64,000 nt of DNA, taken from contig NW_024040485.1 in the NCBI RefSeq assembly GCF_014851395.1, forward strand, positions 17,025,087 to 17,089,086, given 5' to 3'. Of the stretch, positions 13,901 through 28,900 are shown one piece after another. Position numbers and translations under genes: made by a program. Below the pieces are notes generated by a model. The model had not been told where the DNA came from. It made no database searches and saw only the letters and a program-made list of their open reading frames with translations. Numbering within the stretch: position 1 is the first letter of the stretch; each line of letters starts with the position of its first letter. The stretch is from Micropterus salmoides (taxonomy: Eukaryota > Chordata > Actinopteri > Centrarchiformes > Centrarchidae).

Positions 13901-16900
13901 TGCTAATTCTACCCACCATTGTGTTGTTTTAGCTGGATGAAGCTAGATTTCTCTTGCAATATCTTTTGATGGTTATTTATGTTACAAATTTGCATAAAAA
14001 ATGCTTCCTCAGACTACGGACAGGTCTGTTTATGGAAATGAAATGAAGAAATGGACAAAGCATGGATTAATATAAATGCTTCGGCTTTCAAGGGCACTGA
14101 TTCTTTTAAATTTTTATGTAAATTCGTGAACTTGCTTTATAACATACCACACAATGCGCTTCTGTTGTGCTTCTGGGATCAGAAGAAACTCATCACCCAT
14201 GATCTTTGGCCTCTCATGTTGCCCACTGTGGACCATTTTTGATCCCATGCTAACACTCCCCCACCCATCATCTCTCTTTTAGGTATGGACCCACCAAAAG
14301 AGATGGCGGTGTCGGATGTGACCGAAGACGCAGTGACTATCTCTTGGATCAAACCACTGGCTCCGTTTGAATACTATAAGCTGTCCTACCAGTCAGCCAG
14401 AGGTAGCATATTCTTTACATACTGTAACATCTGTCTCCATTGCATTATAATAATGTGGTATTTATTATCTGAGCATATATGCCAGCTCACTGCATTTTAA
14501 TGTTACAGTTAAATGAACATGGCATTTGGTGTAGCAGTCTTTCTAATGTAAGATATTTTGTAGCAGGGAACCTTGATACACACCCTGTCATATCTAATTA
14601 ATTCTAACATTTTATCAGGGAAAGTTTATTGAATTTTTAATTAAAAATGTACTCTGCGATGCAAAACACACAGCAGTTGCGTAAGCGGTATACCCTGTAC
14701 ATAAAGAAACATAAGCTCAAGAGTGATGGCAGCAGTTCTGATGTTGGTCTCTCTCTGATTTCTCCTGCAGGTCGAGTGGACAGCGTGGTGATTGACAGCG
14801 ATGTCACCAACTACACCTTGTCCAGTCTGTTTCCTGCGACAGAATACGAGATCAGCCTCAACGCTGTCAGAGGGAGTCAGGAGAGCAAAGTTGTCACCAC
14901 CTCTGTATTCACAGGTAGGATAAATTGATATGGAAACATAATTAGGACCATGTAGAGTAGAAGAGAAGCAAATAGAACAAACATGCGAGCAAACAAACTA
15001 CAACTTCAGTAGCCGGATAATCAGGGGGTGGTCACTTTGTTTTGTTTTGCCCTAACCAGTTAGTAGCAAGGTATCAATTATTAGTCAGTGTGAAAGCTTC
15101 AGTAGCAGTGACTCAGAGCAGTTAACATTTATGATCTTTCACTAAGATGGAAGAAGTGTCAGCTCAACGGTTAATATTTCTGTACGTTGACTTTCAACAA
15201 CTGCGACCATGTCGTTCACACTCGTTTTTCTGTTGCTATTTGTCACGAATGAATGAAGGAATTGCTGAACAAATCGGAGGTGTGGTTGGCGGTTTTAGGG
15301 GTCTGGACCAGACTGCACAGCGCAGTGAGAGAAAAACAAAGTCCTGTCTCAGATCTCTTCTTGGGCCCTTTGTCATGTGGGCTGAAGCAGGTTAGAGGAG
15401 AACATGCTTTGATTAGAAAAGCACCTCTGTATCGGCAGTAGTTCAATGTGGGAGGCTTCCTACTTCCAGGGTTTCTTGGCTTGTTATAACAACCACTGCA
15501 AAGCAATTGCACCCATTGTATGCACACTGTATTGCATTGTACAGAGAGCAATTTCTGTTCTTTAGTCTGCCCTTGCAGATATAAATGGGGTGGAGCAAAT
15601 AATAGAAACACCTGTAAGTATAACGCAAAACAGTTCGGCAGCACCGCAGTCTGCAGCCTCCAAAATTACAATGAAGTTGAACCAACACCTCTCTAAAACA
15701 GTTTCAACAAAAAACATTATAACCTTCATAAAGGTTATACATCATACAAAATCAAAGGGTACAGCTGACATCGCAGGAGGTGCAATAGATGAAACTTATC
15801 CACTCCATGACCCAGTAATTAGTAACCTAGTCCCAACTCCATCTCACTCTCCTCTATCTCTCTGCTTCCCTCCCTTGCTTACCCTCTTTGTTCTTTTGCC
15901 TCACCTGTATCCTTCTCCTCTCTCGCTCTCTCCTCTATCCTCCATCTTTCTGTCCTCTCTGTATTTCCTCTCTGCTTCATCCTTTGCCTGCTTCTTTCTT
16001 TAATCTTCTCTCTCAGCGTCTCCCTATTTCTTCCCGATTCATCATTACAGGTGAGAACCCTCAAGCGATCTTGCTTTCAGGCTCTTTTAACAGCACTGGA
16101 TCACAAGTTAGAAAAACATAAAACTCACTTACTCACACAAACACACGCATGCATATAAATATGGGACACGGCTCTTCTTTTCACGGCTAACGTAAGATTA
16201 ACACACTCTCCCACTCTCTATATGCATAATCTTCAGTGTGCAAGAGAGGATAGGAGAGAGAAGAGGAGAGCAGAAGATGTGTTTGCATGCCAATGAGTCC
16301 TGATTCACCAGGAGCCGCCAGGTTCAAGAATCCAGCGGGGGGGGGGAAGCTAAAAGACCCTTTTTCACTCGCTTTCTCATCTCTGTCTTGCTCTTCCCCT
16401 CCAATTCTTTATTATCAGCTCCCCTTTTAACAATCCCAGTGCACTTACAATGAGCAGAGCCGTTGGGGCTGTAATAGCCTGAAAAGAACATAACTCCAAA
16501 GTCAAGCTTGTTAGAAATGGTAAATAACATTTTCCTCACATCGCACAATGCCCAACCAGGGACATTTTAATGCCGCTTTCAACAACAATACATAAACAGG
16601 GGATTTGGAAGAGTAATCCAGCATAGCCTGGCCAAGTATGTAATGACTTGAATAACGCCACAATTGCTACTTACTTCACTTCCACAATCAATTGTTGTCA
16701 GAGGGGATAAAGAAGCAGGGAGCCATAATTCATTTTGCTAACACAGCAGGTACTGCAAATCTAAGATGAATTTTGGAGGGTTGACACTAAATGGACTATG
16801 TGAAGGCCCGTTTAATGGAGGGCTAATAACGCTGCTCATTAGCCCCCCATCCCCTGTCCCTACCTGTCAAATCTTTTCTACCAGCTAGCTAAAGAGGTGA

Positions 16901-19900
16901 TAGATGATGTATTTTAAACAGATGCTTTCTAAAAAATATTATCCCACAAAATCCAAATTTCCACAAACCAACACGGATAAAGTATAAATTAAAATAAACA
17001 GATGGCCAAAGGACATGTTTCCAAGCAGAGTGATTGGCAAAAGAAGAGATCCAAAATAGAGGGTGTAAGTAAGAGAGAATAATGTAAGAGAGTCCACATA
17101 TAAACGGATCTACAGCCAAAAAGAGAAAAAAGGGAGAGAAAAAGAGAGACCATGGTTTTGATCTTTGAAAGTCTTTTTCTTCTTGTCAGACAACATCAAG
17201 GCTTGTTAGGCTGGACTCATCTTTGATATGTAGCAGCCTGCAGTTATCAGGTTAGCGCTCCTTTGGCCCCGCTACATGTGTCACAGCCTCTACTTGAGTT
17301 CTGCAAGAGGCCGCTTACATTATGATCAATTAAAGGTGAAACACCGGTGTTTTGAACCAAATGCTCTTATTTTTCGCTAACACCTAAAAACAAAGGTACA
17401 GAAAAATAGTAGTTACTAACAGGTGAGGAGCAAACTTGCCAGATATTACATAACTAACAAGTATTTACTGAATTACACTAAATTAAGGATTACAATAACG
17501 CAGAGCTGTGGTGGAGCACACTCTCAAGAAACACATTTTAATCTCACACTTAAGAGCAGAGTGTTATGTTAATGTTAATGATTACTTCCTGTGAATCTAC
17601 ATAATAGCCCTTTACTTAATGGATCCTTTAGGTCCATGTGCTTAATGACACATCACCGATAACTAATCATTACCTACTGATCAGGTGTAATGACTGGTCA
17701 TGTCTCACTTTTCCAATGACTGTACTACCAATTATGTTTACCTACACATATGTTCACACTACAGTCTATGGTTCACATTTAAGATCAGCATTGAAACGTG
17801 TCCCTGTAGCTTTATGGCAGCGCAGCTCACATGCAGCATAAAAGCAGCTGGCGCATAGCTGCCCCCCCCCCCCCCCCCCCCACTGAGTATGAGCACTGTG
17901 CCACAAACACATCCAGTGTAGCTGTGGGGTTAAATACTCACACCCAGATAACCTGCTTTTTTTGTACTGTGAGGCAGTGCAGTTTCCACAGTAATGGGAG
18001 GGGATGCAGAGATAGACTGGGGTGTAAAATGGCCCGGTGTGTCTTATTAACTGTACTGTCTGCTGCAGTCTGGTCTACATAATGGCTACCGACACAGCAC
18101 AAAGCAGACTGACCTCCTAGCCAAACATCCCAGTTGGGGGATCCCTACAAATACCATATTCAGCAAAGCACAAATAGTCAGTTTGAAGATGAATTTGGGA
18201 GTTTTTTTCAGATGTATATTTCAGACTTTAAAGAGCATATCATCAAGCTTGAATTAAACTCATTTACCTGGAGAAACCTTAACTGTTAGCTAAGCATTAA
18301 CAGGTTTTGCAAGCGTGTCGATTTTGAAATGTGGCAATAACCTTCCTGTGCTTACGTTTCTCCCATAAAATCAAGGGAAGAATAAAAAGCTGTTATATAT
18401 TTCCAGCTCGATATGTTGTACCTTGTTAGCAGTGGAGCACTGACAGACGGCTAAAGCTAGCCAGAATCATAGTCAGAATCACTCAGTTATACTTTTAAGA
18501 TGATCATGTCAATACATGTACTTTGCTTTCATCAGGATCTTTGGACATTCAAACCTGAACAGCAGCTTCTTCTGTCATTCTGTGAAGCTAATGTTTGCTA
18601 ACGTTTGAGAGCTACAGTAAATTGGTCAACAAAAAGGTGTTGTTGATCACTCTGTTGATGTGATTTAATGTAATTATTAATTATTTTATTATGTTCTTCT
18701 GTTTAGAGCAATCAAAAAAGTAAACAAAGTTTTATCTAAAAGAATGTCATTTTAATATTATTTGTAGTATTCACTTAGTGTACAGTGTTCTTTATTGGCC
18801 CCCTTCAGCAGTTACCCTGTAGAAAAGTATGACTCAGCCCATTTGACCCCCTCAATCTTTGCATGCATGCTTTGTGTTATTGACACCAGGTTTTGTTATT
18901 TTGCTCTGTAGTTATTGTTCTGTGGAAACAGCAGGTTATTACTGGAAGAGGAAGCCAAATTCACGCGATCACTATCTGGATGTCCAGGCTTTCCTGTGTG
19001 TCTGGATAGATTTTGGCAATATAGCATGTTAATGCAGTGCTTTTTGGCAGCTGACACTCAGGGATTAATTGTGTGTAGCTTTTTATCAGCCCCGTTCTAT
19101 AGTCCCTGAACAGCCTTTGTTTCTTTTTTTTCAAAACCCTTTCTCTCCTTCTGAATCCAAGCATGATCTTAAGCGTTGGGGTTTGACTTTCAGATACAGA
19201 TCCGAGTGCAAGCGTGACGTAGTTGGCTCAAGCCAGTGATTCACAGTGCAATCACGAGATGGAGAGTGATGATTGGATTATCACTGGGCCTGATAAAGGA
19301 GGATGACCTGTTTATTTTTTTTTATTTTTTGGCCATCTCTACTCCATCTCCATTGCCACTCTAATTGACTTGGCAAGCCTCCATTAAATTCACTTAAACC
19401 CTTTTGCAATTAAAGTAATGATTTTAATCAGGTTTGTTCATCTATTGCAGCGATAAGAAAGACTCACTTTGGATAATGAGCGTGATTTTTTTTTTTTTTT
19501 ATTCAGATGAGGGCAGGGCAATATTAATTACCTCATCTGGGCAGAGCATTGGAACACATGCGGTGCTCTGTGTTCTCCTGCCACGCTCTCTGCCGTGCCA
19601 AAATAACACGCTTGAGGAGAAATTGGGGTTGAAACACTGAGGTTAAAGGTATAATTAAATTCAAACTCAATTTTGGCATGTCCAGTAGTCTGAGAATGAA
19701 ATTAGGAAGAGTGTGGGGAAACAGTTGGCTCAGGAGAATATCTGAGACTTTCTACAGCCTTTTTGACTGCATAATTTCTCTTTGATGTGTGTTAGGACTG
19801 AGGAAACAGTGATCTAAATGGCAAATAGAGTCATTATTAATCAGTATGAATGAGTTTCTATAATTATAACTCATGTGGGTTGAATAATCATTTTCCATTT

Positions 19901-22900
19901 GAATAGTACTCTATTCAGAAATGTTTAGGTGTAATTGATATTTTACATCTCTACAATTGTACCATAATCCATTGTGTACAAAATGACAACCTCTTTGCAT
20001 ATCAATGACAGACCTCCATAGTTTGTGTACAAATTCATGGTGGAGAAGATTTCCTAATACCTGGAAATGAGACAAAAAGATATTGTTAAGAAGAATTGTG
20101 GGTGTGGGGGGTTATTTTACTTTTGCTGGACCTAGTGTGTGTCCTGCAGTGAGCACACCTTAGTAGTTCCAGTATGTAATCCATAGCTGTTGTTTTAGCC
20201 GGATGATACTTATACTTGTGATGATACTCAGAAATGTCCTGAAAACTCATCTCTCATTATTGTTGTTTTCTGTCAATACAATGGGCTTATATTCTTGTTC
20301 TGCTGTAATCCTAGCGATGGACATGCCTTCAGAGTTGACGGCTCTGAACATCACTCCACAAGGAGCCCTGCTGAGGTGGAATCCCCCTCTTTCCAATGTC
20401 GACAACTTTGTGCTGACCCTCACACACAACCAGGGTGAGTTGTCAAAACTGCCATGTAGAGGCTTTTATCAATTTGCTGTTTATTGGAAAATGAATGGAT
20501 GGATTGAGTAAAAGCTACCAAAAGGACAAGAATACGACTAATTAAGGCATAAAATCATCAACGCCCTTTGACTACTGAGATGTCAGGTGACGACTACACA
20601 GCTGCAAGTACTCATCATTACCATAGTGTTTTCCATACATTGGCTACCAATTCATTTTACAGGAACCCACATTTTTACACATTTATTGATGCTGTCGTCT
20701 TTATTTGTGTCATGTTTGTGTTTCATGAAGTCCTTTGTAACCTTGGTTATGCAAGGCACCATTTAAGTAAATATTTACTTTCCAAACATGTTATTGAGAA
20801 CACCTCTCCACCAATTCTTCACAATTAAAATGATGGAAATCTTACAGAGTCATGGCACTGACTGCAATAGGATCTGCCTGCAGAGTTAGAGCATAATGAG
20901 CAGATTTATTTTAGGTCATTCGGGTGCAGCGTTTGGAGATGTGACAGTTACCATTAAGGTTTTCAGTGTGATCCTTCAAGACAATATGGACCCATTTGTC
21001 TTGCTTTCAGAATAGTTCCTTATGCTTGGTTGAACTACTAAGCCTACAAATACTTCAGTTTTAACACAGCATACGTTTTTGATGCAACCCATGGCTTCCC
21101 TGTCTGACATATTTCCCTGCCATATCCAGTTAAAGATAGCCATATTGCTTGGCCCCTCAGTCAGTTTATAATTTGCTCTCTGAACCAAGTGGATGAGTGC
21201 CAAGTTACAGTAGGAGGGCCAGCCACTACTTGACATACACAGCTAGAGTGCTGAAATATTAAAGTATAAAAAGTTTCAAAGGAATCATATTTTTCAAACA
21301 AATGTTGCTCTGTGTAGGCAGTCATTAGCTTTTGAAAAGATACATTTTAAACCCACCAGTCAAATGTTTAACAACCGCTATTTTCTTTCCCTGACTTTAA
21401 TAAACTGGCTTGAGGAAATTTTATGGGAAGCATATTCCTCATTTGCACACTGACTAAGCCATGCCTGGAGTTACCCAGAGAAATCTGTATTACTCAGCTC
21501 CTGGAGTCAATGTGTAAATTACGCCTTGACTGACTGGACGGCAGCCAAATCATCTCAGATACAGAGACAGTATCTATATGCAGGACTCAGATTTGGAAAC
21601 CAGCCCCCGGCCAGGGTTTAGAGAAGTGCAATGTCAGTTGTGGACAAATTCCCTTGAGTGTCAGTGTATTAAATCAAGGTCAATAAATTTCATATTTCAT
21701 CAAGTACTGTCCTGCATTACAAAATAGATTTTATGGCAACCCAGGAACACCCACATAAAATCCAAGTTATCATGGTATCAGTCAGTCAGACGTCATATAA
21801 AATAGATTAATAGTGCAACATGGAAAAAAATAAATATGGTTTGTCCATAATTCTCACTAGCATCACTGTCAAATTTTCAAATATGTCACTGAAAGGACAG
21901 GTGGCAAGTCAAAAATAATCCAGTCTAAGAGGAATATTGGCAAGTTGATGCAGCTCTCATCATTGTTACAAAAAATTGAAACTCTTAAAGCTACACGATC
22001 CTGAGCCATTGACATCACAGGAGTTGTATTACACGTCTTTTATAGCCAATTTGAGCCATGTTAGGGCTGCACCTTACCATTATTTTTTGATTTGTCGATT
22101 AATTGAAAGATTTATCATTTATATTATTAGTAATCAACTAATAGCCTATAACATTTTATTTTATTTTCTCCAAAATAAATATCAAAAACTTCTCTTTAAA
22201 CGTCTCATTAAAATGTCAATATGTTATTCAATCATCCTGAAAACGAGACACATAAAACCCTTAGAAGAATAAAATAGTGGTGTATTTTAAAATTGTACTT
22301 GACTTAAAATATTAAAATTATGACATGGATTTATTTAATCTCTGGAGTAATATGCAGTAAGATAATAAGTCTGGGCAAGCAAAATACTAATGTTACTGTA
22401 ACAACAGTCTTATCTCACTCATACCTGCCCGTTACATGAGATGACGCATTGGTGTAACATTACGTTACCATGACAGCAGCGATGCAGAAATTACTTTTAA
22501 CATCGGGCGATGAAGAAACATTTAGAAAATCAATTTTAAGTGACAAATACTAACAGAAACAGGTTCCTCTTGTTGATAATCCTAATATATCGTGCTTGTG
22601 TGGGGACAAAAAGGAAACAGGATTTATGGTGCTGTTTTGCCGCCGCTGCCATCCTGACAAAGCACTCTGGGATGATTGCGCTTTAAGTGTTCGTGCGCAG
22701 CTGTGATAAGCCATTTCCAATTTGCAGAACTTAAAGAGCACCACATCATTGGGTTTCTGTCTAAAATACTCCCAAACTTTAGTTGATCTTACACATTGGC
22801 AAGGTTTTTTTTGTTCTCAGGGAGAACCTTTGCTTTGACCGGGCAAAGCACCTCACTGCGATGCAAGGACGCACGTTTTGCGTATCGAAGTATTTCTGTA

Positions 22901-25900
22901 ATCTGTGATGTCGATTACGTTGATGAGTCACTCCAGTCCTAGCTCATGTTACACAATTATTTTCTTCATCAGTAATTTTTCACAGTAAATTCAGGAACAG
23001 CTTCTTATGAGTGAAAATGCAGATTGGTAATTGAATGGTAATTTATTCGTATTCACCCTCTTTAAATGGGCTAGACAGATAAATTTGTCATGAAAATACC
23101 TTCAAATGATTCTTAGAATATGAACTGAGATAAGATCAATGATGAAGAATGCTGTCTCTGTGTTTCGGGTATATTAATATTCATTCATATCTTGGAGCAA
23201 AAGAAATTAATGGTGTGGCTCATGTTTGCAGAGTTGTCCCCAAAAGCATATTTTATGTCCCTTAAAGCAAAATGAGTGTAGATATATCCTTCAGTGCAGG
23301 CTTTGAGATTCAAATCTGCCATTTTCCCCATGCTGAGGTGCATTTTTCAAAGAGAGGCAATTTAATGTATCTATTTAGACAAAACTAAAAGCAGAAGATG
23401 TATGAGATGGTGTAAATGTACTAAACATATACATATGTGTGTTTTACTTCTGTTTTGTAGTGACGGCTGATACTTTCCTTGTGGAAGGCAACAAGCAGGA
23501 GCACCAGCTGTCAAACCTTAAGCCAAGCACCACCTACTCTGTGGCCCTCTATGCCACCAAAGGACCCCTCACCAGCGGCACCGTCATCACTAACCTTCAA
23601 ACACGTATGTGCTCATTTTATTCAGCGAGTTTCTGTACAGTAGGCAGCACAGTGACTCTGGTTAGCAGAAGGGTTTCCTCCAGGTGCTCGGTTTAATTCA
23701 CACCAAAGATATGCATGTTATTTAGGAATTCTCCTGCCATTGACCAATCATTTCTCCCAGGGGATTAATTAACACAAACAACAGTAGTATGTCATACAAC
23801 AAAAAAACACAACCAGTGCTTGTGTACCATACAAGTTCAGCATCAACACCATTAATGAAGTTAAAGTGGTCATATTATGGTCATTTTCAGGTTCACAGGT
23901 TTACATGGTTTCATTTTCAAAAAACACCCCAAATTTTTTTGTCATACTGCACATTGCTGCAACTCCTCTTTCCACCCTGTGTGTTGAACACTCCGTTTTA
24001 GCTATGGAGTGATACATCTCACCTCTACAAGATCTTTGTTGGGAGTTGCATATGCGCAGTACCAAGTTAAGGACTACTAGCCAATCACAAGCAGAGTAGG
24101 GCGGGTCCTGAAAAGCCGGTAAACACGGCTTCGGTTCAGCTGTACTGGTTCCCCTTACCAGTTTAGCAACATGGACTGAAGGAGTTTCAGAGTGGTGATT
24201 ATTAATTTGTAACACATGTATCTTTCATCCATAAAGTTATAACTGTGCACTGTCTCTACATCACAGTAACAACTTTATATCCATTGACTGCCTGGAGGGT
24301 ATCTAATGTTTGGAAGGGAGACGAGAGCTACAGGCGGACATCTTGTGACTGTGTGCTGCAGCTCAGAGTGTTTTTCCATCAGTGTTTTTGAGGGCGTGCC
24401 GGACTAGCCACTTGGCAAGCATTATGACGCGCGTTTTCTTGTTACGTCACAGCAAAGCGGAAGAAAAGGCTGGACAACAAACGAGCTGTTTTCAGACAGT
24501 TCCAGTATTTTCTGTGGGAGATGGGAACTCCCTTTGGGCTTTTTCCCTTTGCAAACCTATTACACGCACAAAAAACGGTATATAACTCATCAAGGAGAGG
24601 GAAAAAGCCTAAAAGCATAATATGACAGTTAATTGGATGGATGAATAGATGGATTTATGGATGGATGTAGAGCTGGGGATTTGTTGTCATGTCAGTCAGT
24701 ATATATTGTCACAGTCACATGGTTGTCATTTTCCCTATTGATTCGTTGCCAAACATCAAGAAGGTGGGTGTAAACTAATATGAACAGGAGACAAATGACA
24801 GAAGAAGGAATGAAACAGAAAGAAAGGCTGACGTGCTGTAGAATGGCGAGTAACTCCTTTGCTGAAACCCTGATGGACAATGAATAATATCCCTCATGCC
24901 TCAAGTGATGTGATTTAGTTTTTGCCTGCGTTTATATATTAACCTAAATCACCTGAAAATAAGTCGCGCATGGTGATGCTCCAGAAGATGCTGGGCCGGT
25001 AGAGCAGCTGGTATAGTAGGTGGTATTGTCTTAGTGTTAATTAATTTGCCTAGATATAACAACACATCAGTTCCAAGTACAAACTGTGGCCGTGACAATA
25101 TCACAGTGGACATTAAATCACTATTTCTTGATTAGATTCAGAGGTGCGGGGGTGTTTATCTGAGCCTCGCTGCTCGTTTCAAGGAACGGGTCTAATTGCT
25201 GGTGTTTCAGAGTCTGCACTGCAGGCTTTAATGGATGCTGATGTTTCAGGTGAAAAACACAGTTTGTGGTGTTTCCTGCTTAGTCAACAGTATACTGTAC
25301 ATGATCCTTTTTTTGTGTGTCAGTAAGTAGCCAGTAGCCCGTTTGTTACTTAAAGCCTTGTTTGGCCATGAAGTGGATGAAACAGTAACAAAGTATCGCA
25401 ACACCACCCACGTCTTGCTAGCTCGTTGAATCACAGCAGCTCTTCATCCTTAAGGGGTTCACTTTAAAGTCTCGTCTGAAGGACTCTTTATCTAACTGTC
25501 CAACTTTTGATACCAAAACAGAAGCACATGGCTTGTTTTGTTAATTCAACCAACCCTGTTGTGGCTAGTTGGGAAGAGGGATGTCCGTTTTTATAAGAAT
25601 GACATAATTGTTTAGAAATAGCTTCACATCTGTGATGTAATTTGTTTTTAGTATGTTGTTGAGCAATGTCAGTTATCAACAGTTTATTGAATTGAGTTTC
25701 TAATCTTATCATCGGATATCGTCTATGACAATCAATGTTTAGTATACCGTTTATATTGGCGAGCCTTAGATGGATGTTTGCACTAGAAAAATTACAAGAA
25801 AAGGTGATACAGTATTATTCTGAGGCATTTTACAGTACAACTTATTGAGCTTTTCCTACACTGTGTGCACTTAACTTACGTAATCTTTGATCCTTTATCT

Positions 25901-28900
25901 CTGTGCAACACATGTTGCAAAGTCACATATGCCACAGAGGTCAGTATCTTGCTAGATTAAAATTGCAAACTCTGTTTAACTTTTGCCTGCTTCACCTCAA
26001 GGTGACCCACCTCTTTAATTATATTCACCTTCACCTGCTGCTCCATTGCCAGGAAAGTTTGGGGTGAAGGAATTGTTTCAGTTTAGCTGAGTTGCAGCTC
26101 TGTAAACTTAGTTTTTTCTACAGTCCTTGCAGGGAAAAAAAACAAAACTTTTCAGTCAGCAGAAGAGTTCAAATCCCCCAAGGAGTACCAGGACTACCTG
26201 TCCTGCACTGCTCAAAACAGAAAAAAACTCTAGGTTGCAGACACTTCAAAACATAAATGGGGCTCAGGAAAATTAGTTGTACCTGCAACCATGTCAATGC
26301 TGTACATGCATATAGTAACTCATACATAAACAAATGTTCTTGGCAGTTTAAGGTGATTCTAATTTGGAAACCGATGCTCTGCCTAGTACGTCATGTACCT
26401 GAGTTCCTTCAGAGAACGGAGAAAAAAAATCAAAAACATGCATTTCTACCCTGGTAAGACTCTCTCATATAAAAGAAGGAATTTGAGAAATTGCTGTGAT
26501 GTAGGCAACATCATGGAGTGAGCAAAGAGAACAAGGATTTTGTTTTGTTTTGAATACCATGTCTTATTGAATCAAGCTAATGGTTGGGTGCTTGCCATTG
26601 TTGCTCTCCTCCTCTGAATGGAATAGACTAAATGTATTCCTGCCATGATCAAATCCTTCCATGCAAGAGAAGGGACATCTGCAGGAACTTTTATACCAGT
26701 ATTATTAAGATATATCCTGCAATTACAGAACACGTGTATACTTATTAGCTCAGCTGAAACCTGTGATGCAGTTATTAATCAACACTTGCATCTTTGCCTT
26801 TTTCTGTTTTCTATTATGTATATTTATGTTGTCCTGGAAAAAAGCCTTCAAATAGGACAACATTCATACTTTACAGTTGAATTCAATAATGTGGCTCTTA
26901 AAAGCTTTACCTCATTTCACTAAGGAACAAACAATTCAATAAAAGGACAATGAGAGACAATCCTTGAGTTTAATCAAGGGCTACCCTTGAGCAAATATCA
27001 AATGTATCGTCTCTATTGTGTAAGACTTGCTGGACAGTAATTTGTATTTAAAAATCTCACAACACGTGTCTGCTTCCCAGTACACGCATACTATACTCTG
27101 TAGGCAGTATGTGTATTATGTGTGTCCCATGTAAGTACATGTGCACAAAAAAAACACCTGGAAAAAGTCTGACTAATGATGACATGTCAAACCAGGGGGC
27201 TCCTTAGTTAACTCCAACTTCAGAGGGATCTTCCCTTGTTGTTAATTAAACTTCCTAATTGAAATCTTAAAGCCTGTTCCAGTTGTGCTCACACAGCTTG
27301 TTTTCCCTGGCTGTTCCGCTCCAGTGGAAAATGTCACATTGTGAGATGGGCTGTGAGAGAGGACAAGACCATTGATTGGTTTGATCGTCTGCTGCTCTGC
27401 TCCTATCGGCCTCTCACTCTTTGAATCTTAGTTTGCTGCCCTGTCTGTCTGCGTAGCCATGGAATTAAGAAGTCCTGTTCATAGATGCATTCATCGACAG
27501 TATAAATGCATCTTTATAGGGAAATGACAGCAGCTAAGTGCCTGTGCCTCGAAATGTGTGTATCCATCTTAACCAATAGTCAAGTCAGTGCATTTATTTA
27601 TAGAGCTCAGGTGTTTATCAAAATGCTATGCAGAGAAATTTCAAATGCAATAAAACAATTAAAATGAAAATAAATGGGTAAATAACTCCAGACAAAAGAA
27701 CGACAATAATAATAATTAAAGCGGCCACTTAATAATTTAGGGAACTCAAACGCAGTTGTATAAAGATGGGTCTTAAGGCGGGATTTGAAAATTGTCATGA
27801 TTTACTGATATAGTGGAAAACACATCACTTCATCATTATGATCATACACTCCCATTTAAGGTCTGTGGTTTGCATATAGAATATGCCATCTGAATTGGGG
27901 AGGGGGATTTTACAACTGCTGAATGAGCTTTTCAGCTCTCCCAGTTGAAACTAATAGTGAGTTGTTGAAAGACAAAAATATTCTGCAGAGCAAGTGAGGC
28001 TGAATCAACAAAACATACAACAGCATAGCCAGTCTTACCCACCCTCCTTGTCCCCCCAACATAAACCAACTTTCTTAGAAGGCTGTTACTCCAGTTTCTC
28101 ACCCAGCATGATAACTGAATGTCATCATGTAGTGGAAAATGTCTCCATATGCATTTGTGTGCAGTTTTCTAACACTGCATTTGTTTCTACATCTCCATTT
28201 GTCGTTCATAGTTTCTTAACGAACTGAAGGATGATATCTGGAAAAGTTTTTTCTGGTCCATGGATTGTACAGCACCTGTGCAAATGTAAAGGCGCAATGT
28301 ACAAGAGGTGAAGGGTCAGTGGAAGTACTCGCTGTCAGGTTTTGACTTTTCTTACTTGTTTTAAGGAATGATGGTTTCTCCACATGCATGCTGAACACAG
28401 CACAGAGAGGAGGAGAAAAGGGGAAGAGTCTGGCTCATATCAAAATGTGGCCACGACTGCAGCAGATATTCAGTTCGAGTATTTTTTTATTTTTGGGGGG
28501 AGGGGCGGAGTTTCTTTGTTGATTCCCAAGCCTCTTAACCACAGCTGAGAGTTGTTTTGTTGTCTAGCCTCCATGCCTCAAGAGTTCAACACAGAGTAAG
28601 ACAGCTCCCCAAAGGCTGATATTTAAGCTATAGGGCTGGAAAATAAGGGATTTTGCTATGGGTGTCTCTATAAGCCTGTAGGCAGCAGTACCGGGACTTT
28701 TTTCCCCTCAGATGTGTCTGAGCCCACTTGCTGAGAAGTGCTTGGCAAGTTTTTGAAGCAGCAGAGATCCTTGCTGCGGGCAGCTTCACTGAGCTCTGGC
28801 TGATAGTTGCTCACCAAGTGCTGAGAGTGCTGCAATTACAGAAACATAATCTTCATTCTTCAGGCAATTTGACAGTTTAATGTACTTTTAAGAACTTGTG

